Assembly: GCA_037952775.1 (NCBI GenBank)
Contig: JBANAY010000001.1
Location: 2,418,001-2,482,000, forward strand
Source of the DNA: Clonostachys chloroleuca
Lineage: Eukaryota > Ascomycota > Sordariomycetes > Hypocreales > Bionectriaceae
Direction: 5' to 3'
Length of the DNA stretch: 64,000 nucleotides
Each line of letters starts with the position of its first letter. The first letter of the stretch is position 1. The notes under the pieces were generated by a model, which worked only from the letters and a program-made list of their open reading frames with translations, was not told the origin of the DNA and made no database searches. This document shows positions 14,005 through 26,200 of this stretch, in pieces. The position numbers and the translations under genes are program-made.

Positions 14005-15255
14005 TTAGTCGGAACCGTTGGGGCCGTTCTTGGCTCCAGCTACGGCCTTCTCCACGGCCTGGAGAGCATCTCTCTTGAGATCCTCAGCATCCTCGACACC
14101 GCAGCTAACACGGACCAGGTCGTCAAAGACACCGACGGCCTCTCTCTGGTCCCGGGGAATACCGGCATGCGTCATGCTGCTGGGCAGCTCGACGAGGGAC
14201 TCGATGCCTCCCAGGGACTCTGCGAGGGTGAAGATCTTGGTAAAGCGGCAGAAGCGCTCAGCAGCGTCGTGTCCACCGCGGATGCGGAAGGAAAGCATGC
14301 CGCCTCCCATGCCGTCACGGTGCTGCTTGCGAGCAATGTGGCGGTGGGGGTGGGAGTCCAGCCCCGGGTAGTTGACGGCGATGACATGTGGTGAGGCTTC
14401 GAGGGCAGCAGCAACAGCAGTAGCATTGCTGGTGGCCTCGCGAGCTCGCAGATGGAGCGTCTTCAGGCCACGATGGGCCAGCCAGGAATCGAAGGCGGAG
14501 GGGACAGCGCCAATGGCGTTCTGGAGGAAGCTGAGACGTTCCTTGAGCTCGGGGGAGTTGAAGGCGGCAACACCCATTACCACGTCGCTGTGGCCATTGA
14601 TGTACTTTGTGACGCTGTGGACGACGATGTCGGCGCCGAAGTCGAGAGGGTTCTGGACGTAGGGGGACAGGAAGGTGTTGTCGACAACGACAAGGACGCC
14701 ATGGCGGTGGGCCACCGAGACAATGGCACGGATGTCGACGAGACGCAGCGTGGGGTTGCTGGGGGTCTCGATCCAGATCAGACGGGTTTGCTCATTGATG
14801 TGCTCACTGACGTCGACCTCGATCTCGGGTGTGAATGTGACCCTGACACCGTGGGCCTTTGCGACCTGGGTGAAGTAACGGTGGGTGCCGCCATATACAT
14901 CCGAGACTGAGATGACATGGGAGCCGGCAGCGAGGCTCTGCAGAATAGTGGCCGTCGTAGCACTGCCGCTGGAAAAAGCCAGGGCATAACGGGCGTGCTC
15001 GAGGGCTGCGACGGCAGTCTCGAAGTTATCGCGGTTTGGGTTGCTCGAACGGGAGTATTCGTAGGCACCGACGGGACGACCAACAGCAGTCTGGGCGAAG
15101 GTGGTGGAGAGAGAGATGGGCTCGATGACAGCGCCGGTGGTAGGGTCCAGGGGAGCGCCGGCGTGAACTGCTAGAGTGCCGAATCCGTGTTCTGGTGATG
15201 CCGGACGGGGCGGCGTCTCGACCGCCACGCTGTCGACCACCACCGAAGGCGACAT
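14005..15255 (-). CDS. CYS3: cystathionine gamma-lyase (CYS3-type, PLP-dependent)
   Basis: An intronless 416-residue Cys/Met-metabolism PLP enzyme, close to the usual 390-420 for the family. It should cleave cystathionine to cysteine, 2-oxobutyrate and ammonia in the cytosolic reverse transsulfuration pathway. Visible hallmarks are YSR at 67-69 (phosphate binding), SSGSAT at 95-100, the ETPSNPTL segment at 163-170, VVDNTF at 190-195 with the PLP-contacting Asp192, and SVTKYINGHSDVV with the Schiff-base lysine at about 217. The C-terminal SLGG.ESL..P..MTH motif is also present. The N-terminal extension of about 25 residues is low-complexity. Cystathionine gamma-synthase is a close paralogue, but fungal synthases usually carry a much longer N-terminal region, so lyase is preferred. 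The gene is flanked by long non-coding DNA on both sides, so there is no operon-like context. Confidence 0.9.
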   Translation of the reverse strand: MSPSVVVDSVAVETPPRPASPEHGFGTLAVHAGAPLDPTTGAVIEPISLSTTFAQTAVGRPVGAYEYSRSSNPNRDNFETAVAALEHARYALAFSSGSATTATILQSLAAGSHVISVSDVYGGTHRYFTQVAKAHGVRVTFTPEIEVDVSEHINEQTRLIWIETPSNPTLRLVDIRAIVSVAHRHGVLVVVDNTFLSPYVQNPLDFGADIVVHSVTKYINGHSDVVMGVAAFNSPELKERLSFLQNAIGAVPSAFDSWLAHRGLKTLHLRAREATSNATAVAAALEASPHVIAVNYPGLDSHPHRHIARKQHRDGMGGGMLSFRIRGGHDAAERFCRFTKIFTLAESLGGIESLVELPSSMTHAGIPRDQREAVGVFDDLVRVSCGVEDAEDLKRDALQAVEKAVAGAKNGPNGSD

Positions 15256-17761
15256 TTTGTAATTGAGATTGGGAAAAATGAAGATATTAAAACTGTGTGA
15301 TGTTGGACTTACTTTTCCACTTCGCGCTAGAAGAAAAGAAGCAGACTTATAAGCTAGACGGATGGAGGAAGGGAGGGAACAAGTTGCCGCTCAGACTCAG
15401 ACGTAATAGCGGAGTAAATATACGTCCTCGAGTCACGCCCGTTGCAGCGCAGGCAGGCTATCGGGGACCGGTGAGCCGCCTTACAAATACAATATCAAGC
15501 AGGGAATCTCGTCAATTGGGGCAGCACGAAACTTGTCGAGCGAAAATTTCCTTGCGACCCCACGTTTGCTGCTTTTCTCAGGGCGCGTGAAGCGCAATGC
15601 TTTGCTGGGTTCCGGAGTAGACTGATGCTTGGCCTGGAGGATTACTCCGAAGTGGAACTGTCGCCAAACTGTTTATGGCAGGAGTTGCTCGGGCGGGATG
15701 GAAGAGAAACAGTATATATTAAGGAGGGATTGTTACACTGTCTTCCCGTCGCGGCAGACAAGAGATATGAGGAGAGAGATGATTGTTGTTCGCAAGCTGG
15801 AGAGAAAATACTAATCGAACAGTTGAGAGACGATGGCTCCGGTCTTATAAAGTATAACAGAGACCCCATCACCTTCCACCACAACACGGTGGGACTGTGG
15901 TTGCCCGTGCCCGTGTGAGACGGCCACCACCTAGCTCAACTTTAAAAATGGTGTCATTGTATTGCGTGCTTCATGCCGTGCGCCTGAGCCTCTGGGAAGC
16001 CTTCCGATCGTCTGCCCTGACATGGATGACCGAAAATCCAGATACACGAATGATGTGATAGGGAATATGCGGATGAGGGTGTTCGGAGTAGACCTCCTCT
16101 TACCTATTAGTCACAGCCCAGGGCAACGCATCTACTCCGAGCAAATCCCTCTTTGCCAGCCATTGACCCTGCAACTGCTGAGGAAATGACATGCAATACG
16201 GGATGGTGTAAGCAGAATGCGATTCTTCTGGAATGCAGAAGGTCTCAGCAGCAATTGCGTCACCCGAGGCGGAAATCCTCAGTATAACCGCCCGATAGGC
16301 TATCGCTGGTTGAGTACGTACATGCTACGTAGTGATCACCTGCACTACCCTTTTTTACACACACGGATCTCAGCCGTACCTGGAAACGGTGATCCTCTGC
16401 GTTGGTTCCTGGGGTACATGGTTGCACACCTGCTTAGCTGAGCACATACAGGTAGTACTGTATCTAAGATCAATTGTCGCTGGTTGGTAAGCCGGCGTCG
16501 CAGATGCCAAGGGAGACGGCCATCTTCGGAAGACAACTCGCGATCTTGTTAACTGCCATTTTAGTGAGGAGCCAAGTGGCGGTCAACTTTCTTCGACAGT
16601 CGTTGCATATCTAAAGTTATCACATCATCGTTATCTGCGTCTACTGGCTCGCTTGGCTGTCACATCTTAAACACCAATCAATGACGCTACCAGCCTAGGT
16701 AAACCCTACTAAGCAGGTTGTCTTTGCTTCTGGTTAATGTTCCGGCCAGTTCTCGGTGGTGAGTCATGATAAGGGACAATCTGGCTTGTTCTGTGTGCTG
16801 CAATACATTTCACCAAGATAGCAGAGAAGATACAAAGACCCTGTCTGAGAATCACCACTGTTGCATGGTGCGACCCTTCGTATCATCAGTTCGGGGCGGG
16901 ATTCCGGACCTAAACCGACTGTACGAATGTCGACTAGTGCCTGGCAGGAGACCAATGTACTGATTAGTCGTGGATGAACCACGTGCAGCGTGATCCTTTC
17001 AGAAGTCCCTGCTCAATAGAGAGGAAATTTTCATTATTCTTGTTCACGGCCACAGGGTAGGTCGGGCCTTGGCGATTAGCTCATCATGCGTGGACTGATT
17101 GAGTGTGGTGAATTGCGCCATCCTGGTCATTTGCCCCTGTGAGAATTTGGTCTGGAATCACGGAGTGAAATTAACAGCAGTGTGGCACAGAATGGGTTCA
17201 GGCACTGAATCCAAGGTTTTTTTTTTCCTGTGAAATTACGTGAGGCGGAAATGAGGGATGTTGGCTCCGTCGGCCTGAGCCACCCCAAAACCAATATGAT
17301 GGCAGCTTGTGGCGCATGCACCGGTCGCAGCTCAAATTACTAATCACCACACAACAGCTGCTGCCTACAAACATGCGGTGCAATGAGGCTGGGATGACAA
17401 GCCATTACCGCTTCTTTGGACTTGAAGCCTCCTCCAATCGCAGTCCTGAATCGGTTCCCCGACTTTTCTCGACGTGCACCTAAGCTAGTCGTCCCCTAAT
17501 TTACCTGCGTCGGTCAACCGACACATGCATGCTTAGAACTGCTACGACGAACTGAGCCAAGCAGGCACGGAACCCTAGATTGTTTGCTATCCAATTTGCA
17601 GCAAGGCAGCTTCCACCCCCAATGCTGCGAGAGCCCTGAGAGGAATTGTCGGATGCCTCCGCGGCCATGCTTTACGTCCATCCCGGAGTTACATCTGCAT
17701 CGGTGGTCAATGCCTCGTCGAGGTGACATAGTTGACCAAACTCAAGACAAAGCACGACGCC
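15256..17761. other. intergenic, divergent promoter region
   Basis: About 2.5 kb lies between the start of the cystathionine lyase gene (-) and the start of a Zn2Cys6 regulator (+). No supported coding sequence is present. A 10-base inverted pair TCGGAGTAGA / TCTACTCCGA lies at about 16085-16094 and 16131-16140, with related GGAGTAGA at about 15614. It could be a hairpin or paired factor sites. No CYS3-type bZIP palindrome was recognised. Confidence 0.5.
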
Positions 17762-19263
17762 ATGCCACCTCGAAGATCACACAAGAAGTCTCGTGCCGGG
17801 TGTCGGAGGTGCAAAGTCCGCAAGATTAAGGTTGGTTGGGCCCGCTGCGGTGATGATCGGTATCATGCGACTAACCAGCTCGGTTCGATTTGCAGTGCGA
17901 TGAGGTTCACCCGAGATGCGGCAACTGCGTCAAGCACGGTGTTCCTTGCGATTTCGAGGCTCCCGAAGTCGTGGACGAATTGGCCCCGGTGGCGACTCCA
18001 GTCAGCGTCTCGACCGTCCCTTCAACTCCGATACCTATGCAGCCTCCGATTCCTGTAGCTGCCGGTCGATTATCACCAGGCCTCGAGCCTATCACACCCG
18101 CCTTGCTTTCACAACCGACGAACTTAACACGGCCGAACACCTCGAACCAAGCAGATCGATTAATGGAGCTGCGGCTCATGCACCAGTACACCAACGTTAC
18201 GGCCAAGACACTCCTTAATAACTCCCCAGAAGTGGACGAAGTATGGCAACGAGTCGTGCCCAACATGGCATTCGAAGGTAGGCAGTACCTCGCAGACGCC
18301 ATTTTATCTGTGGCAGCTTTACATCTTCGATCCGAAAATCCGCAAGACAAGGCCCTGGTACGGGCCTCTCACGCCTACACAGCCTCGACCTTGGCAGAGT
18401 ATTGTGCCTCCTTAGAAAAGGGTATAAACGCAGAAAATGCCGAGGCCTTATTTCTTACAGCAACCCTAATAGCATTCCAGTCGGTTGCTTCTCGAATATT
18501 TGCCAAGGACGATGGGGATGTTGACCCGGATGATCCGAGCTCTCGCTATGCACTGCCACTGCCGTGGTTTCATGCTTTCCAGGGCGTTAAAACTATTGTT
18601 GCGAGCTCCTGGTTATGGATTCGGAGCAGCTCCATTGTAAAAGCCGTCATCGACTCCCAACCAGGCCTTCAGTTGAATCTGAATCCATCAGGCGTGGGCT
18701 CATTTTTCGGTCATCTGCTCGAGGGTCTGGATGAAGAGCTTGCTACAGAGGATCCTCATATGATGCAAACCACGGCTCGTTCTTATACTCATGCTGTGTG
18801 TGTATTGAATTGGGCCCATCGCAGTACCTTCCCAGCCGCCTCTCTTAGTTTCCCATCCACCGTTGCACGGCGGTACGTTGAGCTTGTGGAGGCAAAGCGG
18901 CCGCGGGCCCTTGCCATCCTAGCTTGCTTTTTCGCATTACTGAAGCGTATGGATGATGTGTGGTGGCTCACGGACGTATCCCGCCGGGAAGTCATGGGCT
19001 TGGTCGGCTTGTTCGAGTCCGGCTCCAAGTGGTGGCGTCACCTCGAGTGGCCCATCAGGATAGCTCTCTGGGATGGTACTACGATACCACCCGACATCTG
19101 GGGCCACGAGTTCGACGCAGCTGCACCAGCTGCGCCCCAGGGCTTCGTGAGCCATATCGAGCTGATGGCTGACTTGATGGGCCAGGCGCCAGAGCAGTTG
19201 GCCTCGGCCTTTAATCCCATAGGGGACCCTTCTCCTCCGCTCACGGCGGAGTCCCCCGATTAG
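17762..19263 (+). CDS. Zn2Cys6 transcription factor (Upc2-like layout)
   Basis: Two exons, 17762-17830 and 17896-19263, with a 65-bp GT-AG intron containing CTAAC, give 478 residues. The intron splits the zinc cluster. Joining the exons recreates C-x2-C-x6-C-x6-C-x2-C-x6-C at Cys14, 17, 24, 31, 34 and 41, preceded by the basic SHKKSRAGCRRCK segment. After a Pro/Thr-rich linker comes a helical region (about 130-420) with the feel of the fungal-specific regulatory domain found in Upc2-like sterol or metabolite regulators: LMHQYT near the start and several ALF.. and FF.LLKRMDDVWWL segments. It is expected to be a nuclear DNA-binding regulator. Target genes cannot be told from context. The donor GTTGGT is slightly unusual but is the only one that restores the cluster. 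Confidence 0.85.
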
Positions 19264-19754
19264 CTGCTGCTCGTTGCTCGTCCCTTCCTACACATTTCCT
19301 TACACCGATACGATGGTCTTATGAACCGAACTGAAATCTATATATATGTTATGAAATGATCGTTGACTGGAGCTGAACAAGGCTGTATGCCCGCGCGATA
19401 CAGCTCTGTGACTTTTTCTTACTTCTGTTTGAAATAGCGATATACACACAGAGCCTTCACTAGAAGTTGAATTTTGGGAGAATGATTGGGATGGCGCATA
19501 ATGGGCGGTGCAACCACTGGTGGCTTGTCAGTATCCTGCTGCCTCTGGAAGCCTGTTTTCATGTTGAGTACATAGAAGGAATCTTTAGCAACTTATATTC
19601 TTGGAGGTTTTGGGTATCCCCCCCTCAAGCATTATTTATATGCACAATCAAAATAGTTTTTAAATCACTTTTAGTAAATCGATTTTCCTTTAGTGAAATA
19701 TTGTAACATTTGAGACGCCCAAACTCCACGACGAGAACAGCAACATGACCTATT

Positions 19755-20766
19755 TTACTGACGTATCCTCTTTGTGTCGTCTTCCTCGATTTCATCTTCC
19801 TCAATGTCCGCGTCCCTACTCCTCTTCAGACCCTTCATCTTTCTCGTCTGCAGCTCCTTGAGATCTTGCTTGCCGACGTGGATGCGACCAAGCTTGTCAC
19901 CCATCGAGTCAGTGGTGATGTTCTTCTTGGTCCTCTCCTCCAGTCCGCGGGCCTTCCTCATGGCCTCCTTGCGCGTGGCCTCATCGGGCTCCTTGAAGCG
20001 ACCGACGCGGAAGTCCATGCGGGGGCCCATCTCCTCGACCTCCACGCGGGGGAGCCGCTGCCCGCTGCGCTTGGTGCGGATGAGGTAGGTGCGCAGGTGG
20101 ATGGCGGGCTTCGCGTCGCCCTCTCCCGCCGTCTCCTCGGCGGTGATGGAGACGATGTACTGCAGGCCCTCGACGTCGATCTTGTCCGAGGGCTCGCCCT
20201 TGAAGAAGTCGACGAAGAAGCTCTTGGCCTGCGTGAACTCGTTGGCGACGGGGCTCTCGAAGGCGGTGCCCGCGAAGAGGAGCATGGGCCGCAGCCCCAC
20301 GGCGAACTTCTTGGTCTTGAACTGGGCCAGCCCGCGGAACGTCTCCGGGTCGAGGTAGAGCTCGAGCATGTCGAAGACCTTGAAGGCGAAGGTTCGGATG
20401 AGGGTCAGGGTGTGCGGGCGCTTCTTGCTGCTGGAGCCGAAGACGAGCAGGCTGGTGTCGTTCTTCTCGGAGAAGAACTCGAGCGAGGCCGGGTCCTCGA
20501 AGGGGTGGATGGCGTTCTTCTTGGTGAACTTCTTGGCCAGGGGCTGGCGCATGGAGTGAAGCTCCGTCAGGGCATCCTGCGTCACCTGGGAGCAGGTCGT
20601 TCCCCGGAGGAAGAGGCAGCTCTTTGGGTTCTCGATGGCCTTGGGTTCGCGCTTCTCGAGAGCCCGCTTGGAGCGGGCATTGCGAGGTTTGCTGGGCGGA
20701 AGATATTAGCTTACAGAGCTTGTGGGAATGTGGGATAATCAATTGGACCTACACTGTTCGGAGCAT
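19755..20766 (-). CDS. RPF2: ribosome biogenesis protein RPF2 (Brix domain)
   Basis: Exon 1 is only 14 nt (20766-20753). A 61-bp intron follows, then exon 2 at 20691-19755, giving 316 residues, in the range of yeast (about 344) and human (about 306) RPF2. The tiny first exon encodes MLRT plus two bases of Val. After splicing the N-terminus reads KPRNARSKRALEKREPK, which is diagnostic for RPF2. The Brix domain follows (about 28-240) with LFLRGTTCS, FGSSSKKRPH, GLRPMLLF and the RVEVEEMGPRMDF segment. The C-terminus is acidic and basic, as in nucleolar assembly factors. Rpf2 with Rrs1 brings 5S RNP into the pre-60S particle in the nucleolus. It is divergent from PEX5 across 472 bp. The strongly GC-biased third positions create long false frames on the opposite strand. 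Confidence 0.94.
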
Positions 20767-21238
20767 GGCTTAGTTTTGGATCGAAATGCGAACGCAAACT
20801 GAATGGTAGCTGCCTCTCTTCCTTCTGGCTTCGCCAATATCTTTTTCAGCCAGCAAAAAAAATCGTTATCGATAATGGGTACGTACTTTTTGCTCGGCAG
20901 TCCTTCCGTCACGTGCGCTAAGGCTATCCTAACTTTGCGGAGAGAGAACCCCCCTTCGCGATTACCAACCAACTGGCCGCCTGCCTCGGCACTAAACCCC
21001 CACCGCCGGCCACTCCTTCCCAACTCGGCACAGTTGCGACTGGGACGTCACCCAACGATAGACTCGCCGTTCCGTTCGCTGTTGTGCCTTAGCTTAATAC
21101 TCACATGCTACATTATTAATCTTCGCCATCCATTCAGCAACCTCCTCCTCCCAAGGCACCATCAATAACATTGCTACACTTCATGAGGTGATGTTCTTTT
21201 AGCCTGCCAACCGCCCCCACCGAGATCAGCTTTCCAAC
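20767..21238. promoter_or_regulatory. divergent RPF2-PEX5 promoter region
   Basis: The 472 bp between the two start codons must contain both core promoters and 5' leaders. CT-rich and CACC-type tracts precede the PEX5 start, as in many fungal leaders. No specific factor site can be named with confidence. Confidence 0.5.
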
Positions 21239-23229
21239 ATGTCGTTCATGGGAGGGGCCGAGTGCTCCACGGCCGGAAACCCTTTGAGTCAGTTCCAGAA
21301 GCACGTTCAAGATGACAAGACTCTGCAGAGGGACCGCCTCGTCGGGCGCGGGCCGGCTGGCCAGATGAGCTTTCGAACACAGAGCGCACACGCTCCTCAA
21401 GATGAGGTTCCTAGATCACACCCCGCCGCTATCGGCTATGCATATCCAGCGCTAATTGACTTGATATTCCTCGCTTACAGATGGTCAACGGATTCCTCAA
21501 CAGCGGACCGAGTCTCCAACATGAACAGGCAATGGCCGGTGGTCCTGCGGGGCTGAATGCGATGTCACAAATGAGGGCGGCCTCCGCCTCGCCATCTTGG
21601 GCGCAGGACTTTCACAACCAGCCGGGCATGGACTCGGCGTTCCAGCCGCCTCCCGGAGCCCAGTTCAGCCCCGAGGAGTTTGCTCGATTCAGACAGATGG
21701 GCCAAAATCCTGCCGCGTCCTCGGCATCGGCGCCGCTACAGAGCAACACTCCCAGCCAGCTGCAACAGAGACCGATGCTCGGAGGTGGGATGATGGGCAT
21801 GGGCATGGGCTACGGACAGACCATGTTCCAGCCCATGTACCAGAATCAGCAGATGATGAACATGCAGCAACCGCAGCAGGCTGAGGGGAAGGGTAAGGGA
21901 AAGCTCGTTGAGCTTGACGATACTAAATGGGAAGAACAGTTTGCCCAACTCGAGGTACAAGACAAGGAGGAGGCGATCGCCGCGGAGAAGGAGCTGGAGG
22001 ATATGGACAAGGCTATGCAGTCTGAAACCAATGAGTTCGGTGACTTCGAATCTATTTGGAAGGGAATACAAGCTGAGACGGCTGCTGCTAGGTCGATGGT
22101 TAACGAAGAGAACCTGTTCGATAAGTTCGACAACCAATGGAACAACGACCTCATGCCCGACTTCCAAGGCGTGAATGACTGGGGGCGATTCGGAGACCCA
22201 GTTGTCGAAAGCTACATGTTCGAGGAGGAGAACATCTTCCGAGAGGAGAAGAATGCGTTCGAGGAAGGTGTGCGGATCATGAGGGAGGGCGGCAACCTGT
22301 CGCTGGCTGCCCTGGCATTTGAGGCTGCAGTACAGCGAAATGCCGACCACGTCGAAGCCTGGGTGTATCTCGGTACTGCCCAGGCACAGAATGAGAAGGA
22401 GACGGCGGCCATCCGGGCTCTAGAGAAGGCGTTGAAACTGGACCCAAATAACCTCACAGCTCTCATGGGCCTAGCAGTGTCCTATACCAATGAAGGGTAT
22501 GACAGCACTGCGTACCGAACACTTGAACGCTGGCTATCAGTCAAATATCCGCAGATCCTGGACCCCAAGGACCTGCACCCTCCGGGCGATACGGGTTTCA
22601 CAGATCGACAACAGCTTCACAAGAAGGTGACCGAGTCCTTCATCCGGGCAGCCCAGCTGAGCCCCGACGGAGAACATATGGATCCCGATGTGCAAGTCGG
22701 TCTTGGTGTCTTATTCTACGGTGCTGAGGAGTATGAGAAAGCAGTCGACTGCTTCCAGTCGGCTCTCCATTCTTCGGAACTGGGATCTACAAACCAACAG
22801 GAGCAGGTTCACCTTCTGTGGAACAGACTTGGCGCTACACTTGCGAACAGCGGCCGATCAGAGGAGGCCATCGCGGCATATGAACAGGCGTTGTCGCAAG
22901 CACCGAACTTCGTACGCGCACGTTACAACCTGGGCGTCAGCTGCATTAACATTAACTGCCACCATGAGGCGGCGTGCCACTTCTTGGCCGCTCTCGACAT
23001 GCACAAGGCGATTGAAAAGTCAGGCCGCAGCAAGGCATACGAGATTCTCGGCGAAGGTGCCGGCGGACAGGTCGACGAGGTATTGGACCGAATGTCAGCA
23101 CAGAACCGCAGCAGCACCTTATACGACACGTTACGAAGAGTGTTTACGCAGATGGGAAGGCGAGATCTAGCTGAGAAGACGGTTGCTGGCGTTGATCCAG
23201 CGATCTTCCGGCCCGAATTTGACTTTTAG
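21239..23229 (+). CDS. PEX5: peroxisomal targeting signal 1 receptor PEX5
   Basis: Two exons, 21239-21406 and 21481-23229, with a 74-bp intron, give 638 residues, normal for fungal PEX5. The start is supported by the conserved N-terminus MSFMGGAECSTAGNPL. Cys9 in it is the residue that is mono-ubiquitinated for receptor recycling in this family. The disordered N-half carries WxxxF-type PEX13/PEX14-binding motifs: WAQDF at 96-100 and WEEQF at 206-210. Related aromatic motifs lie near 249 (FESIWKGI), 276 and 290. A Met/Gln-rich stretch sits around 155-190. Residues about 310-560 form TPR repeats (for example AWVYLGTAQAQNEKETAAI and LWNRLGATLANSGRSEEAI) that bind C-terminal SKL-type signals. It cycles between cytosol and the peroxisomal membrane. 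Confidence 0.95.
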
Positions 23230-26200
23230 AACGGAACAAAAATATACAACTCTTTGGTCTATCAAGCATTTACTCGCACATACATATTTTATGTAGACCT
23301 CTGATGGGAGACAATGTTGATGAGACTGTCTCGCCGCATGGATATAGTCTAGTTGTTGATCTTTATGTGTTATTTAACTTGTTTATGATGACGATCCTGG
23401 GACGATAGAATACTAGGCGGAGATTTGATAGCTACCTTACCTAGAGTCCCTTCTCACGGCATACACGGTGTATACATACATATATGCATGCACATTCATT
23501 CACATCTCCAGACTAGGAATACATTCAATGCGGAGCGTGCCCTCCTTCTCCCGAGACAGCCAAGTTTCCCACATCAGACATACATATCATGACAAACGTA
23601 CGATTGATTTGATTTGTGCTCACCCAGTGAGTGACAGGCTGCAGGGCCGCATTAGTGTAAATTAACACTGGACACTTAAGATTATGCTCGGCGTTGGGGG
23701 TGGGAGGGGATCATCAGATGTAGTGAGAGAAAAAGCCTGGCCAAAGAAGCAAAAGAAATCATGAATCAATCCGCCCGTGCCCGTGTCCAGTCTCATGCTT
23801 TAGGTCTGCCCGTGCGACCTGATAGGGTTCGAGGTGAGATGAGATGCCACACTGGACCTGCCAATTACGTGCCAGGAACTGCTGCTGGCGATTAGGCATG
23901 TCAGCTTCAACGGGCGGCCACGTTCGCCTTGAATCTTCTAGCCCTGTTCCATTTTGCCGGCTGAACCCCCTTGCAGCTGGGTGCCTCGCGTGCGGAGCAG
24001 GCGAAAGGAAGCCAAAAAGAAAAAAAAAGGAATTAAAATGATGGTGGCCAGCACCAGTGCCGCCGGGCACGCCTATAACAACGGCGGCGCGGGCGTTGGG
24101 TTGGGGTCCAAGCGAAATGCAGAGCCATCGTGGTGAAACAAGGGACTGATGGAGCTGCGATGTGATTGCATTTCGGGCTGTTTGTCTCGGTGGCGTCGAT
24201 GGCGCACTCTTTCATACAGATACAGCAACATGCCTCCATTTGCATACATATCGGCACACACATTACATCGTACACATACAAATGGTGTGTGTTATTAATG
24301 GTAGCAAAGAATCCTTGCGGCCCTTCGCAAAGCCACAGTTGCATCGGGTGTGGTGGTGGCGCATCGAAAGCCCTGCAATTACGAGGGCGACACGCAACTA
24401 AACTCAAGGCAGCCCAGCTTCTGGCGCTATCCGCCCCGTTTTCGCCTGCTCGGAAGGTCACTCCTCCATGGCGACAGGCTCAGAGGCCACGCTGAGAACG
24501 CCGCCCGGCACTCCCGTCAGGCGGGTTTTGGGCGACTCGTGGGAGGAGGGGCGTTGTTGTCGACGGCTCCTCAGTGGCTGCGGGAAGGAATCGCAACTGG
24601 AAACGGCGGAGGGGGAGGAAGCGCGGTTCTTCGAAATTCGAGGGTGGGTTTGCTTGCTCTTTGGCCTCGTTTTCCGCCCGGAGCCCTGCCCGACTGCGGT
24701 TAGCTGTCCTCGACCTAAACGGACTTTTTTTTCAGGGAAGCTACCGCGCTTGCCCTGGGATGTAGAATCAGAAGTGACAGACGCGGATCGCTGATGGTTT
24801 TTGGAGTTCGTGCTCTGTACCGGTTGAGAGACAGGCAGGCCACCGGCGAGCTAAACGGGGATTTTACATGTATTGCATCCTTACTCTCTCCCACGCCCCC
24901 CTGTGGCGGATCTCGTCCCTGGTCTTCCGGTACTATTTCACATGCTCCCCCTTCCCTGCGATGCTGGGTTATGCTTTGACCAACCTGCGATATGGGGATG
25001 GCCTTGCAACGGGCCTGGATATACCTACCGTGCTCTACATGTGGTGAGTGAGCGTTCCTGGAGCGTGCTCAATGTAACCTGCCATTCTCCCCAAAGGAAT
25101 CGACTCCCCTTGCAAGTGACAGCGCTCCCCAGGTAAATGCGCACGGAATCGCGGAGCTGTCAAGTCTGGACGGATATTCTCAATTGCCAGCCTCGCCCCA
25201 TTTCTCACTTGATCCCTCGTGCTATCTATCCTTCATCACACCCCCCTTATTCAATGCCCTGGCTGTCTTGATCGATTCTTTGCTACCCCGGTTCTCGGCG
25301 GGTGTGATGGTTGGGGGCCTAACCCGCGCTGACCTGGCTGGCATGAAACACCTTGCAGGTATCGTCGGGGCAGGTAAACCGGTTCCTGGGAAGAGACATG
25401 GACCAGACGCTCGGGTTGTGTACATGCACAAGTCAGTGTGATGCCGTATTCATTTGTGATTCCAATGTTGGCTTCCGCTATGAACGGAATAGCCTCGTTT
25501 CAATTGGACATTAGCGTGTGATAATGCCCTCTTCACTCCCTTTTCTCGCAGCTAGCTCTCCAGTTTACGCCCAGAAGAGCTTGAACAAAGTGGAAAAAAG
25601 CACGGAGCATGTTTGGTGAACATCATCATGCATTAACCACACAGTATCGCCGTACCCATGCCGCTGAGATTCAAGGCCGGGGTAACGCTCACTTACAGCC
25701 TCAATCTAGCCCTGGAGGGTTGCGTTGGTTCGTCCCCCCGAGGCCTGGTATGGTCATGACGAAGTTTAACTGGAAGACATGCTTGTGTCTGATAGGCACT
25801 CACCCTCCATCCATTCTGGGCGGCGCGCCGTGACTGGATCGAGGTGTGGATGGACCTGCCTGCGGAGGGGAATTGAATGACGGGTCACCTTCGACACAGT
25901 CCGTTGGGCGTAATATGTCCCTACTGGGAAGCCATGGCGCGGGCAGCGATTATTTGGTTTAGCTCGCTGGACCGAGGAGGAGAACAGGGATCGCTGTGGT
26001 ATCTGACCTTAGTAAGTTGAGCACAGACTGCCTCCTCGATGCGACGTGAAGGAGCCCATTCTTGCCTGTCCTCTTCCTAATCCGTCCGGCTGGGTACGAT
26101 CTTGGGTTCATGGCTGGATTTCTGCTGCGTTCCTCTCCATGCTTTCAATCTCCCAGGTGGCGCGCAAATCGATTGCGAACGTGTTGTTTGAAGGCGCCTT

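Noticed and set aside
16340..16440. A possible 5S rRNA fragment (TCAGCCGTAC at about 16368-16377).
   Set aside because: Only about ten bases match. The flanks do not resemble 5S rRNA.
19866..20742. Long plus-strand (290 codons) and alternate minus-strand (253 codons) frames over RPF2.
   Set aside because: They are shadows caused by GC-rich third positions. Their content is repetitive Arg/Leu/Gly and the Brix protein explains the region.
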